Shown in pieces: positions 47,541 through 59,246 of a stretch of 64,000 bases of DNA. The stretch lies in assembly GCA_018343915.1 (NCBI GenBank), contig JABRWF010000006.1, positions 1,116,001 through 1,180,000 on the forward strand. The letters are read 5' to 3'. The DNA comes from Agroathelia rolfsii (Eukaryota; Basidiomycota; Agaricomycetes; Amylocorticiales; Amylocorticiaceae). Made by a program: the position numbers and the translations under genes. Numbering within the stretch: position 1 is the stretch's first letter; each line of letters opens with the position of its first letter. The notes beneath the pieces are model-generated. The model was not told the origin of the DNA, did not search any database, and worked only from the letters and a program-made list of their open reading frames with translations.

Positions 47541-49578
47541 TCAGGAGATCGGAAGCTGCACCGGTGCAGCATGCGAAAGAACCGGCATCGTTGCCAACAG
47601 GTCATTGAGCTCGATCTCTTCGTTCGTATCGACGTTCTGCCTCTGCCGGCGAGTAAATGCACCGATGAGGGAACTCCGCTGAGAGATAATCTTGCGCCAT
47701 GGGCTAACGTCAAACAGGGTTCCTACTTCTTCCAAGCTCATACCACGCGATTCGGGCTGGAATGCGATGCACACGAGTGCAGTCAGGAGTGCACAACCGC
47801 CGAAGAGGAAGTATGCCCCAAAGCTTGAACGTGCGAGGAGGATTGGGGTGGAGAACGCGACAGTCCAATTGACGGACTGTTACCGCAAAAAATAATTATC
47901 ATCAGGAAAAAGAAAGGATAAGTAGAATAAAGGAAAGAGAAGACAAACCCAGTTACTGAATTGCGCTAGACTCGATGCCGCTGCGCGCGTCTTCATCGGC
48001 TGAATCTCCGTACAGTATGTACGACATACGATAGCCCAAGTGAGGCCAAAAGCTACTACAAAGATGTAGATCAAGCCGATAATGGCGTAGCGCCCTCCGA
48101 GCGTGTTATTGAGATGTGAGGCATATATACTACCAATAAGTAACATGGTCACTGCGATGGCAGATCCGCCCGCTATCGTTGTGGTTCGGCGCCCCCCTAA
48201 AGCGATATAATTAGTCATGGAGTAACTCTGACCTGGGGAGTATAGAGTATAATAGACTGACACTTCTCCGCATACATGAGGGCGAAAACAGTGACTGCGA
48301 TGTTCAGCAAGGCGGAGACACCAGATGCTAGGAACGATGCCTCTGTGGATGACAAACCTGCTTGGGTGAATAATACAGGTGCATACTGCATCATCCCGTA
48401 ATCAGCACTTGTAGGAAAAAATAATAAATAAAACATGAGCATACGTATAATACACCGTCGATCCCACTAGCCTATCATATGCCTCTCAGTCAGTAGTTCG
48501 TAACAAAAATATAAGCAACTAACCTGCTGCATGCCCATAATGAAAGCAGCAAGCAGAGCCTGCTTCCTTGCATCGCGTGCCATAAGGTTCTTCACCACCG
48601 TCTTCCATCCAGATTTCTCCGACGTAAGTCTAGCATCTGCAACCTCGTCGCGTTGCACGGTTTCCATTTCCTTTTCAGACTCGGCAGGGGAGAAGCCCAG
48701 CTTTGCCCATGCTGCACGGGCTTCGTCGTCTCTACCTACATGGCGCAACCACCGAGGAGAATGTGGTAGGAAATGTGAACCAATGGAATAGATGGAAGCG
48801 ACAACGACTTGGCAGATAAAGGGAAGCCGCCACTGTAGCGAACTATTCATGTGTGTTGTTCCGTAGCAGACGAAGTAACCTGAGAATCCAGTTTAGATAT
48901 ATACACGCGTATGCGAATAGGGGAATAAGAATAATTGCTTTACCTGTAGCAATGCCAATTGTTGTGAATAATTGCATGACGCACGAAAGCTTTGCACGAA
49001 TGGAAGAGGGTGCGATCTCCATCTAGACCAGGCCATGTCAGAACATAAACCATTTCTTGAGGGGAAATATTGGCGTACGATGTACACACTAGAAGTAGAG
49101 TAAAATAGACCTTCTCCTATGCCGGCTAAGCATCGACCTACGAACAGCTGTGCCAACGAGAAAGAGGTACACTCGATGACTGATCCAGCAGCAAAAATGG
49201 CGGCGCCGAATGCAAATGTACGCGTGCGGGAGATGCGGTCTGACAAGTGCCCTCCGGCGAGAGAGGCGCATGCTGCAGGGATCAAAATAGATGATACAAT
49301 GAGACCATGAAGCGTAGAAGAGATGGGATCAAATTGTTTTTTGAATTCGGCCATGACTGTCACTGGGCCAATAGACCCTGAGAAAAAGCATCAGTAAAAC
49401 AGATGCACAAGGGTTTTCCAACCCGTGATATGAATTACTTACCCGTATCAAAACCAAAGAGAAATCCAGAGATGGATGCGAAGCTAGCATACCAAACATA
49501 CGGATGGCGTAGCCCACTAAGTTTACCATGGAGCCAGTGGTTCATTCTGGCGTAACGATTTGTGTTTCCCTGATCCAT
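47541..49578 (-). CDS. MFS sugar porter
   Basis: A 12-helix proton-coupled sugar or polyol transporter of the plasma membrane. The start at 49578 gives MDQGNTNRYARMNHWLHGKL; an in-frame Met 11 codons later is the alternative. Family marks in order: GFLFGFDTG in helix 1, LAGGHLSDRISRTRTF (the RxGRR-like loop 2-3), FVGRCLAGIGEGLFYSTSSV, HSPRWLRHVGRDDEA (PESPRW-like), FIMGMQQ, AEKWGRRTTTIAGGSA and ESRGMSLEEVGTLF (PETKGxxLEE-like). The C-terminal tail is cytosolic and ends APVQLPIS. About nine short introns. The sugar cannot be predicted. The mark PESPRW is reduced to PHSPRW, a minor change seen in many fungal members. Confidence 0.9.
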
Positions 49579-50203
49579 GCTTGCTCGCAATATGACCGCT
49601 GACCTGGATTGAAGTCATTAGTATATTAGTATTTCAAGTCGACGCAAAGGCCTGGTTATAAGCATTTGCTCGCCTTTGGCAAAGGTCCTATGCCAGCTCA
49701 AGGTGGCACCTGGAGTTGTCCAGTTAGCTTTATATATCAAATAAAGAGAATGACTCAGTCAATCAGTCTATTACATATAGGCGCAACCGATGCGTCCCAT
49801 GACCAGTGAGCGACATGGACATTAGGCGGTATCAAATTGGGTTTCAACCAATTGGATCCAATCAAAATAAGAAACCCGTCGGGCCGTATACCTGGGAGCA
49901 TTAGCCGCGGTGGCTTGATTCCATTTAGACGGTCTTTATGATAGGGCACAAGGTCAAAAAATTGATTTCTGTTTATATCGAGTTCACTTTCTGAGGTTGA
50001 ATTTCATGATCAAGGGCAAAGTGTAACGGAGCAAATGACTGTTTGAGGCCTAAACCGGATCCATGCAACCAGACATCTGAGCAATTGCAGACACTTCAAT
50101 TTGCAAATGATTACTGAAGCATCTTTGCCGCGATACCCAATTATGTTTATTTACTATTCATATTGAATAGATGATACTACATATCCATGTCGCTTATAGA
50201 GGT
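49579..50203. other. intergenic, sugar porter promoter
   Basis: 625 bases containing the promoter of the porter and the 3' flank of the AP endonuclease. ORF 49755-49949 (minus) is not supported. I see no motif of note. Confidence 0.4.
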
Positions 50204-51675
50204 CCTTCTATTTCCATCACAAGGGGAGTGTGGTCAGAAGCTCCATAAATTTCACTGCGAATTTCACACATTTTGATCTTGTCCACAATCCGCTCACTGA
50301 CAATGACTGGAGGCTCGTTTCAGTAAAATGCAATATACTGAGCTATTATCGGAACTTACACATATCTATCCTCCATCCCATCCCTTTCCCCCGACAGTTA
50401 AATCGATACGAGAAGTAGGTGTAGTGATGCTCCTTTGGGTGAAACTTGGTTCTCCAAACATCGACAAACTTGCTCGTTTCATCTGAGCCTTCAGGCGGAG
50501 TCAAAATGTTCTTGAACGCAGTCGTTTCGGCTTCTGTATACCCTGCCGTTTTATTCCAGTTTCGTTTTGCATTCGCTAAGTCTGTTAAGACATGTTAGTA
50601 CTTTTCAATGATCGGAATGGGTAAGCAGAGACCAATTTCAGTCGGCGCTACGTTCAAGTCACCAGTCCAAATAACGGGTTTCTTCTTATCAAGATCGCGT
50701 ATATAAGTCTCGAAATGCTTATTCCATTCGTTCTTGGCCCCCAATGTCTATAAATTATTTTAGTACCTGGCTATAATAGATATTTAGTGCTAATTACCTT
50801 AAGCCCTTCACCGGCATTGACAACGTAGGTCCCGATAATATAGTACTATAGTACGAAGTCGATGACAAAAGACTCGAGACACATTTTAATTACATACGTT
50901 CTCGAATTCTAGTGTGACAATCCGACCCTTGAATATTGATGGGTCAGGATGTCCTGGTAGTGTCTTGTCTACAGACATTGGTTCATGCTTGCATAGAATG
51001 GCCGTTCCTGCTATGTTGGTTCAAGGAAATATCAATTTTTGTGATAACAGATCACCTACAGTAACCTTTTTTCTCTGCAAATGCCCAATATTGATAAGGG
51101 AATTTGGCCTTGAGCGTAGGATCTACTGGCTCATTGTTGACCTTGGTCTCAGTCAAGACCAAGATATCTGGATCTTCGGCATCAACATAAGATCTAAAGC
51201 CCTGCTCCAAGGTTTGTAAACATGATACATGACGATATAAAACAATGTATGACACCTTCTTGGACGCTGCTGCTAGCCCACAGATATTCCATGCCGCTAT
51301 ACGAATTGTATTTGACACTTTGGGCGGGAACGAAATAGACGATGGGAGGCCTTTATTAGTTGGTTGGCCATTTGGAGCTAAAACGTTTTCGGTAGAAACG
51401 CTATTCGAGGTGGAGGCAGAAGCACTCTCGTTCGCAGAGGTGGCCTTGGCTTTCTCTTTAGCTGTGGATTTGCCCTTTTTTGTGGCCGGCGTCACGATAG
51501 ACTCGTCATCCGAGTCGCGAGCTACTGCTTTCCTTTTGGAGCTAGAGGCTGGCATAGTCAAAAAACGCGTGAATGTAATAGAGGATTGCGGTAAGACGCG
51601 TCGAAATAGCAGCGTGTGGATACGAGGATGTCTTAATGATGCCAGTGCACTCAGCTTGATGCAAGCGCGTAGCAT
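50204..51675 (-). CDS. AP endonuclease (ExoIII/APE1 type)
   Basis: Cuts DNA 5' to abasic sites in base excision repair. The first 40 residues (MLRACIKLSALASLRHPRIH and LLFRRVLPQSSITFTRFLT) have no acidic residue and many Arg, Ser and Leu, like a mitochondrial targeting peptide. Met41 (51555) then starts MPASSSKRKAVARDSDDESI, a Lys-rich segment resembling a nuclear signal. The catalytic domain has IRIAAWNICGLAAASKKGFR, DILVLTETKVNNEPVD (Glu ligand), YIIGTYVVNAGEG, VIWTGDLNVAPTEIDLA, GMGWRIDMFVLSERIVD and SDHTPLVMEIEGPL at the end. All metal and active-site residues are present. There is no GRF zinc finger, so it is of the Apn1-unrelated APE1 type rather than Apn2. About seven exons. It diverges from the DUF7918 gene 225 bases away. 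Confidence 0.93.
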
Positions 51676-51900
51676 AGCTAATCGTGCTTAGGTAATGCCA
51701 TTTGCGATAACTCGATCACGTGATTTAAAGCAGCTTTGCACTTGCTTCGAAGTCATTCTGTTAGTCCCTCAAACGCCCCTGCAGTCCTTGGACGGACTCA
51801 GGCCATTGCTCAACAGACCCCGAGCATCCTTTGAGGTCAAGGCCAATCACAGACCTCAAAGACTTTCTATCCCAAACAATCACCACAAACTTTGTCTACC

Positions 51901-53185
51901 ATGCTCACCCACCGCGGTTTCTCGGCATGGATCATGTCTGACAACAAGCCTCTTCCTGAGTATCTTGTGGCGGTGGATGACAAGGCCCATCGTGTACAAT
52001 GCTGGATACCTAGTGATCCTGGCTCGCACTTCTCTGTACACTGGAAAGATCATACTGGAGAGGTGGTCTCTTGTGCATTCATTGTACTAGACGGTCTTGT
52101 CGTTCCAGGTCGATTCCTTCATGGCGGCACAGAAGCATCACGCAGAGGTGTAAGGACTGGACCCACGACTGAAAGACCGTTTGTGTTTACCCAGGTCACA
52201 GACACAGGTAAGCTCGCGATTACTACCACTATCCCCTTCTATACGTCACTAATATTTTTGCCACAGCTACCTCTACCGATGGTCCTTCGTCTAAAGAGAT
52301 TGGAGTAATTGCCATCAAGATAAAGAGAGTCCAGCTTATAGGCGGCAGATGGGCGGATCAACTGAAGGAGCCTCCCAGTATGAGTTACGGAAAGCGAATA
52401 CCAGGGGACATGCGAGTTGGGTATGGCATAATCACCTAACACCTGAAATTTCCTTGTTTAACAATGTTGTAGATTCGGTGAAGATGTTACAGTGGCCCAG
52501 CGCCTTCCCACTACATGGCAGGCTCAGCCTTTAGATGGCGGCCACTCCTATGTTACATTCGTCTTCCGTTATCGGTCTAAAGGTGAATTGCTCAGCGTTC
52601 GCTTAAGCTGTGCAGCCCTTGAACACTATTTTCAACTTCTTAGAATTCCTTATATCCCAGGGGATTATGCCAGAGGCATCGCCAAAGCCCGAGCCCATAG
52701 AGCTACCCATTATTGTGGAGGCGCCTCCACCAGAGCAACAAGCCGACTTGTCCTCAAAACCGTCGGCTGCACGACGTGTAACAAGCGCGCCCACAACCGT
52801 AACTATATCTACCCAAATGCTACCCATCACCCCAAGTCCTACCCCAAGTCCGACAACGACACGATCCGGGTCGTCTATGGCAACTAATGTGAGTCGGACG
52901 TGTTGACTGGAATCAAAAGCGATGTTTGAACCATGTTTTCTCTCGCAGTCTCAAGATTCACGATATCACCCCTATAATATCCAATCTAAAAGAGGTGGTT
53001 TCTCTAGGACTATCAGTCTTCCCGAAGGCAAACAGGATATGACCCTGTTTCCATCCTTACACGGCCAAAATACCCTTGAAGCGACTAGCCCATTTTCTAT
53101 TGATAATATTCCTGCGATTTTCTCGTTTAATATGAATTTATCTGAAGGATCATCTAATCACAGCTCACCTCAATATATTACTTGA
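51901..53185 (+). CDS. DUF7918 protein
   Basis: A basidiomycete-type domain of unknown function, often present in many copies per genome. The start at 51901 is MLTHRGFSAWIMSDNKPLPE, followed by YLVAVDDKAHRVQCWIPSDP and GSHFSVHWKDHTGEVVSCAF, the usual N-terminal block. After two introns: STDGPSSKEIGVIAIKIKRV, the central strand; then FGEDVTVAQRLPTTWQAQPL, SYVTFVFRYRSKEFLISQGI and MPEASPKPEPIELPIIVEAP. The last three joins are exact (GG|A and G|AA). The C-terminus is a Pro/Thr/Ser-rich tail with SPTPSPTTTRSGSSMATN, ending SSNHSSPQYIT, as in longer members. Six exons, about 330 residues. Confidence 0.78.
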
Positions 53186-53526
53186 ACGATGTGCCCGATT
53201 TCCGCACTTCTTCCTGCTTTTTGTGCCACACGTTGCTCTATATTTTATTGTTCTCATGTCATGCTTGGCTGCTTTACGGATGCTTACTTTGATACTGTTT
53301 ATAGTGATGTTATTTGACGATCTTGTTATTCAACCTGGTTCCTAATACACTCTAGAAACGATAGAATACTCAATTGCAATAACAATTTTGGAATAATAAT
53401 ATTTTGTTTGTGAAGCGAGCAAGGTCGGGATTGATGGTCAGTGTTCCGGCACTAAGTGGCAAGCGGCCAGCAAGAGGGCGGGAAATGAAGAGAGGAAGGC
53501 ACTTTCACTTCTTACAACTTGATTAA
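53186..53526. other. tail-to-tail intergenic
   Basis: 341 AT-rich bases with 3' flanks only. Confidence 0.5.
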
Positions 53527-54918
53527 TCATTCACTTGCTCCTTCGTTCTCTTCTTCGTCCACTTCTTCGCTCACCCCCTCATCTTCCATTTCCACTTCCG
53601 CTTCTTCTTCCACTTCCTCCTCGTCATCAGCTTCATCAGTCTTTGCCACCAAAACAAGCTTAATCCCTTGTCTCCTCCACACAATTGTGCCTATGACAAA
53701 GACGCCTGCAATCCACGCCCATCGCGCCAGAGTATGAGAGAGACTCTCTGAATCTCCTGTATCGCTCGATGAGCGCCTCCATTCCGGTAGTGAAACCAGA
53801 TTGCGCCAATTCGGACGCAATGGCTGGGCCAAAACGGTTTGAGGGAGAGATGCGTTTAGTTGTTGGATATGACGTGCATGAGCTATAAGGTTAGGGTAGG
53901 ATTGTAGGACGATTGTCTTGATGACGGGATCCGGGTAGGGAGGTTCGATAAGTAACAGGATGTGTGCGGCTAGGACAACATCGGCTACAGTTGGCCTGAA
54001 AGCAAGTTTCAGCTATGAAAGGGGTGGAATGAGGTAAATAAATGCACTTTTCATGGAATATGCACGTCTTGTTTTCAACCAAGTGCTCATACTTTTGTAA
54101 GATAAGGCGAGCTCGTTCCATAACCTGTGGCATATGGTTAATATCTCCATATTAAGATTTTTCCAAGAGTACGATACCTTCTCCGTCTCGAATGTTCGCC
54201 GGAAAGTTTCCTTGAGTTGGTCACCCTCGTCGGCTGGAACCGCCTTTTCACGAGAAAATGGCTTCTGCGGCTCAGCCTCGGAAACAGGTAAATTCCAGAG
54301 TCCGGACTTTTCCAACCGTGGGCGGTAGGACTCGCGAATACGGTCTGGGACGAAGTAGCGTTGGGGAACGTGAAGCATAGACGCATAAGCTGGTTGTGTA
54401 AGCTGAGTCCAGTTCGTCCACGAAGAGAATAGACTATGGGCCTATAGTACTATGTTCAGAAAAACAAAAACTAGAGGGACAGAACGTGAATACTAACAAC
54501 AAGATCGCCGAGGTCGAGCTGTATGCTCGATATCCATGCTACGGACTGGGCCCTTTCCACATTACTTAGCTTGGTCTCGAGAATAGTCCCATTCGACCTC
54601 CGGAATAATCCAGAAACATAGTGTACTATCCCATTCAAGGAGGAAACGGTTTTATGGCCATGAACCAAGAATGGGAGCTGCCCTATGTGGATGGGTAAGC
54701 AAGGAATAAGATTGGCACATTCAGAAAGTTTCTGACTCGAGCACCGCACCGCTTGGAGACGCTTCTGAATCTGTGCATTCTGCAACCTGAAAGCGACCTT
54801 CAGGAAGAGCCAGCCGCATGTATATGATGGCGGCCAGACACTGAGGGTCTAATGAAGAAAGTCCCCATTGCGCAGGCCAGGCATAGAGAACCAGAGGGGT
54901 TGTTTGATCGTATTCCAT
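53527..54918 (-). CDS. Sam37/metaxin-1 like subunit of the mitochondrial SAM complex
   Basis: A subunit of the sorting and assembly machinery that inserts beta-barrel proteins in the mitochondrial outer membrane. The start MEYDQTTPLVLYAWPAQWGL matches the N-terminal thioredoxin-like fold of metaxin/Sam37, then SSLDPQCLAAIIYMRLALPE and QLPFLVHGHKTVSSLNGIVH. The middle exons give SNVERAQSVAWISSIQLDLG, HVPQRYFVPDRIRESYRPRL and the GST-C-like PTVADVVLAAHILLLIEPPY. The C-terminus has a single membrane helix (WAWIAGVFVIGTIVW) followed by an acidic tail (EEVEEEAEVEMEDEGVSEEV). Yeast Sam37 lies on the cytosolic face; the fungal tail anchor is more typical of filamentous fungi. About 390 residues, four to five introns. 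Confidence 0.82.
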
Positions 54919-55482
54919 CTCATGTAGTATGATAAAGAGCAAGTATACGGTGAATTAGCGCCAGTAGCTGAGCGTATTGAATTTGCAGTTCAAGTTTGCT
55001 GGTCTGATTGACTGAGCGGCGAAGCGGATGGTCGGACTATTGGGCCGGGTTATGCCTGAAGGAACGGAGTAAACAACTCCGCAACTTGAACCAATTGATG
55101 CCGAGCCGGCAGCTGGGCGTAACTGCATCGAATTTGAAAGTGGGCGACTATTATCGTTATCCATTATATTACTGAACCTTTTATTCGGCTCGTCACTATG
55201 TATGCAGTCCTGTTTTGGCCAGCGTTGGGAAATAATACATGCTCCGGATTATTAATTCCACACTCACGGTCCAGTAATCACCACGGACTAGCAATATTTT
55301 TTTGGTTATCTGGTCCAATTCAACAACAATAATTCAAGTTCACTTCCGACTTACTAGCGAATACCGTCTCTCCGAGTCCCCGGCCTTGGGTTGCGTAATG
55401 GATATATTCTATGGATGGTTCTTACGGGCAAAGATCAATTGCACTCAATGAGTGTCCTTTTTTGCCTATGAAAAGAAGTCAC
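54919..55482. other. divergent intergenic
   Basis: Part of the 689 bases between Sam37 and the OPT gene. A short minus-strand ORF (54955-55164, starting MDNDNSRPLSNSMQLRPAAG) lies directly upstream of Sam37 and could be an upstream ORF, but there is no further support. Confidence 0.35.
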
Positions 55483-55607
55483 GATAAGAAAGGCTTTGCG
55501 AGATAAGGGGGCCCAATATTATACCCGTTTCTTCACGTGGAGCCCAAGGGATTCTATAAAGAGACAAAGGACTCCTGCGCATATTTCTTCGATCATCTCC
55601 TTTGAAC
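55483..55607 (+). promoter_or_regulatory. OPT promoter: two GATAAG sites and a TATA box
   Basis: GATAAG occurs at 55483-55488 and 55502-55507, a pair 19 bases apart and about 100-125 bases before the OPT start. A TATAAA-type box lies at about 55556, some 50 bases before the ATG. HGATAR pairs of this kind are bound by nitrogen-regulating GATA factors in fungi, which would suit a peptide transporter. Confidence 0.5.
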
Positions 55608-58600
55608 ATGCCTCCCGTAACTGCTGTAGACGACATCCCTGATCTTCATTCTCGCAGGCCTGTTTACTATGACCGCAATGTCAGCAGCTACGATGATTCC
55701 AAGGACATTGAGCTTGCGGACAGAAAAGACCCTGACAATGTGGAAGAGACAGACGAAAGCATAGATAACGAAAAAATTATCCAAAAGGATGAGGAGGTGG
55801 CCATCCATGTAAGTGATGATTTAAGTATAGTATTTTTGTAAGAGGTCTGAAGAGACCTCGCCCAGGTTATTTCGACAAGGGATGACCCTGACGAGCCCAC
55901 ACTGACATTCCGCTCTATTTTTCTCGGCCTTGGCTTGAGCGCGTTTTCAGCAGTAAGCAAAAACATATATCACTTCTTAGTCCTCAAGTACGAATGATGT
56001 TCTGGTGCTATTTAGGTCCTGGGGACAATCTATACTTTCAAGCCCCAAAATGCCAGCGTTTCCCAGGTGCGTATGAATATAATCGAAAATATTTCCTAAA
56101 CCCTCAAGTCAGGACAGCTTTTTTGCTTGATTATCGCATACATATTAGGAGAGGCAATGGCATGTGGGTGACAACCGCATGACTTTGGATGATGATCAAT
56201 TATATGAACGCCTTCAAACAGCTATCATTCCCCGACGCGGGCTATGGCAGTATCTTAATCCTGGGCCATTCAACATTAAGTATGACTTTATTTTTCTTCC
56301 ATAAAAGCCCAATCTCAGACCAAGCATCAGAGAGCATACCGCAATCGTCATCATGGCATCTACGGCATCCACAGTAGCGATAGGCATGGAGATCATTGCC
56401 GCCTTAAACCTTTTCTACGACATCAGGCTAAACGCTGCCGTCGCTATCTTCCAGATCTTTGCCACGCAAATGATTGGATATGGAATTGCTGGCATGTTGC
56501 GCAATCTTCTCGTGTACCCCACCTACGCCTTCTATCCAACCTACATCTCAGTCGTCAGCCTACTGCAATCGCTTCATTTTGAAGGTTCATTGAACAAGAA
56601 GAAGCGCACATTCTTCTGGATCGTATTTATTGGAATCTTCTTGTGGGAATGGTGTCCTCAGACCGTATTCCCACTTTTAACAGCGATCTCTATCGTTTGC
56701 ATTGCGGATAATGGCCGTCATGCATTTGTGAGGAACCTGTTTGGAGCAGGGTCTAGTAATGAGGGCATTGGGCTTCTTAGCTTCAGCACAAGCTGGACCC
56801 TGATTACACAAGGGACGCCCCTTGTATGGCCTTTGAAAACTCAAATGAATTCTTACAGTAAGTTCTACGCAAACGTTGCTCCATAATACTATTTTGATTC
56901 GGTCTAGTGGGCATGGCCATTGGCTACATTGTTCTGACAGTGTGCTACTATACCAATGTCTTCGATGGGTATGTCCATTCAATTGGGTACCATTTTCAGA
57001 CAGTGTTCACGTAGTACTGTACTCAGTCGAAACCTTCCGTTCATGTCGCAATCCCTCTTCGGTACCAACGGCAGCGTCTACGATCAAAGTGCTGTGATCA
57101 ACCCGACAACTTATCAACTTAATAGCACCGCCGTAGCAGAGGTTGGTCTACCACGTTATACAACCACCTATGCCATTTCGCAATTGTGCTATAACCTGTC
57201 AACCGGTGCTGCGGTCACCGCCGTCCTACTGTGGAACTGGAAGGAGCTCAAGGTAGCATTTGGCGATATGAAATTCTTAAGAGGAAACAGCGCACAAACC
57301 ATCGTCGATCCCCATTACGAAGGTAAGGCGGCTCTAGACATGATGGGCATGCGGCTATCCTATTCAAAGCCGAATCTAACTGTCCAGTACTGCGTCCTGT
57401 ATTGCGTACGGTAACCGTCCAATGCTGGGATGGTGATTTCGTGGATACGCAGTGACAGTGTGAGATACCAAAAATGTGCACGGCAGCACCGGCGCCCACA
57501 GACCAACCTTAGAGAGTGTACTATGCCGTTCGCTGCCGTGTAAGCTCTAGGTAAGTCACACTACCATGCTACTTCTACGAAGTCGCTATCCAGAGGACTG
57601 GACAGTTAGATCCAATTGGCGAAGGACAGTCGCCTGCCTGTTGTGAGATGTATTGCAGTGTGATAACACAGTGATAATATGGGAGTATAGTCATGAAGAA
57701 ATATGCAGAAGTACCTCAATGGTGGTACATTACTACATTTGTTATTAGTTTGGCTGTTGGTATTGGGTGTAGTGTAAGTCGATGCCTTTCTGTTTTTTCA
57801 GGTCGCATATATTGAGCTTCACAACAAGTACGCCAGCCCAAACGGTCACGCTTTGATGCCAGCTTGGAGTATCATTCTATTTACGATCATCAGCGCACTT
57901 CTCGCTGTTGTCCTTGGCTTCAGTAGGTTAAAACACACGATGAACCGTTAGTTTCTTTAATAAGCCTGTTTTTAGTTACTGCAACAACCGGCTTCCAGAT
58001 TTCCATTAAATATGCAATCCAAGTCATTGCCGCATTTATTCATCCCGGCCAACCCATCCCGGTTATGTATGCAAACTTGTACGGCAATAGTACATCCTTC
58101 CAGGTTCTTTATATGTTACAAGGTCTACTGCACTTTTATCGTCCCCAGTTTCTTGAATTATTGACAAAGAAAAACGTGTCATGTAGATCTTAAACTCGGT
58201 CAATACACTAAGCTACCACCTCGGTGGACTTTTGCTGCTCAAATGGCAGGATCGATAGTAGGATCGATCTTCAACTACACTAGTTCGTTTTCTCATTATG
58301 CACCGAGTTCGACGACCAATTAGCTGATGTCCTCGCAGTGATGATATCAATCGTCGATGCCAATAGGGAGGTTCTCCAAAATCCTACGGGCACCCGCATC
58401 TGGAGCGGCTGGGTCATTCAGTCTTACAACAGCGCATCAGTCGCACTTGGTGCATTGGGGAGGGAGCTTTTCGAAATCGGGCGCCCCTCTGGTTACTGGA
58501 TCATCCCGTTCTCCCTGTATGACCATATAAAACGAACTCTCCACAGGCTGTCGAATCATTCACCCATTTTGTACAGGATTATTGGCCTTTTCCTACCACT

Positions 58601-59031
58601 CCCCTTTTGGCTTGTCTGGAGATACTCTCCCCAAGATAGTCGTCTTGCCAAGGCGATGGAATTTATCAACATGCCCATTATTTCGCTTTACATTGGATAT
58701 CTCCCTTATTCAGTCAACGGTCAATGGTGGAGCTGTTTTGTTATTGGATTGGCGTCACAGTGGTGGGCACGCACACGCCGTCCCGGTTGGTTTAAGAAGG
58801 TATGAAGCGGCTTTTCTTTTTTGTTCCTCTGACCGGCCACTAAAGCGGATATTCCTACAGTATAATTACCTTCTCTCTGCAGGGCTTGATGGAGGCTCTC
58901 AAGTGATTTTGTTCATCCTGTCCTTTGCTGTGTTTGGTGCGAGTGGCAACGCAGTAGATTTCCCCACCTGGTGGGGAAATCCGGCAACTTTGTCTGTCGA
59001 TCGCTGTATGAGTACTTCTATTGACAATTGA
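55608..59031 (+). CDS. OPT-family oligopeptide transporter
   Basis: A proton-coupled transporter of small peptides (tetra/pentapeptides in yeast Opt1, also glutathione in some members), with about 12-14 helices in the plasma membrane. The start MPPVTAVDDIPDLHSRRPVY leads to a cytosolic acidic tail and DEPTLTFRSIFLGLGLSAFS, with the N-terminal helices; VLGTIYTFKPQNASVSQ is family-typical. Joining exons via a GTGGGT donor gives GEAMASIIPRRG and YLNPGPFNIKEHTAIVIM, the OPT signature NPGPF(N/S)xKEH. Further blocks: MLRNLLVYPTYAFYPTYISV, WEWCPQTVFPLLTAISIVCI, PLVWPLKTQMNSYMGMAIGY, YTNVFDGRNLPFMSQSLFG, QWWYITTFVISLAVGIGC, FIHPGQPIPVMYANLYGNST and FPTWWGNPATLSVDRCMS. About 15 introns. All main blocks are present, so it looks intact. 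Confidence 0.9.
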
Positions 59032-59246
59032 TGCATACGGTTATCACTATGTAGTATGTAGAACATCATGTTTGAGGTTTGAATTGAAAATACTACTCTA
59101 GTCTAAGAGTATTATAATTCAGCCGACTGGCCCTTATTATAGCAATACTGGCCAACCGAGACGAGCATAATGCACACCTCAAGCTCGCCTCGTCCGACTC
59201 GGAATAGGCCAAGTGTGTATATTAAATCCTTTCCAAAAGATTTCCT

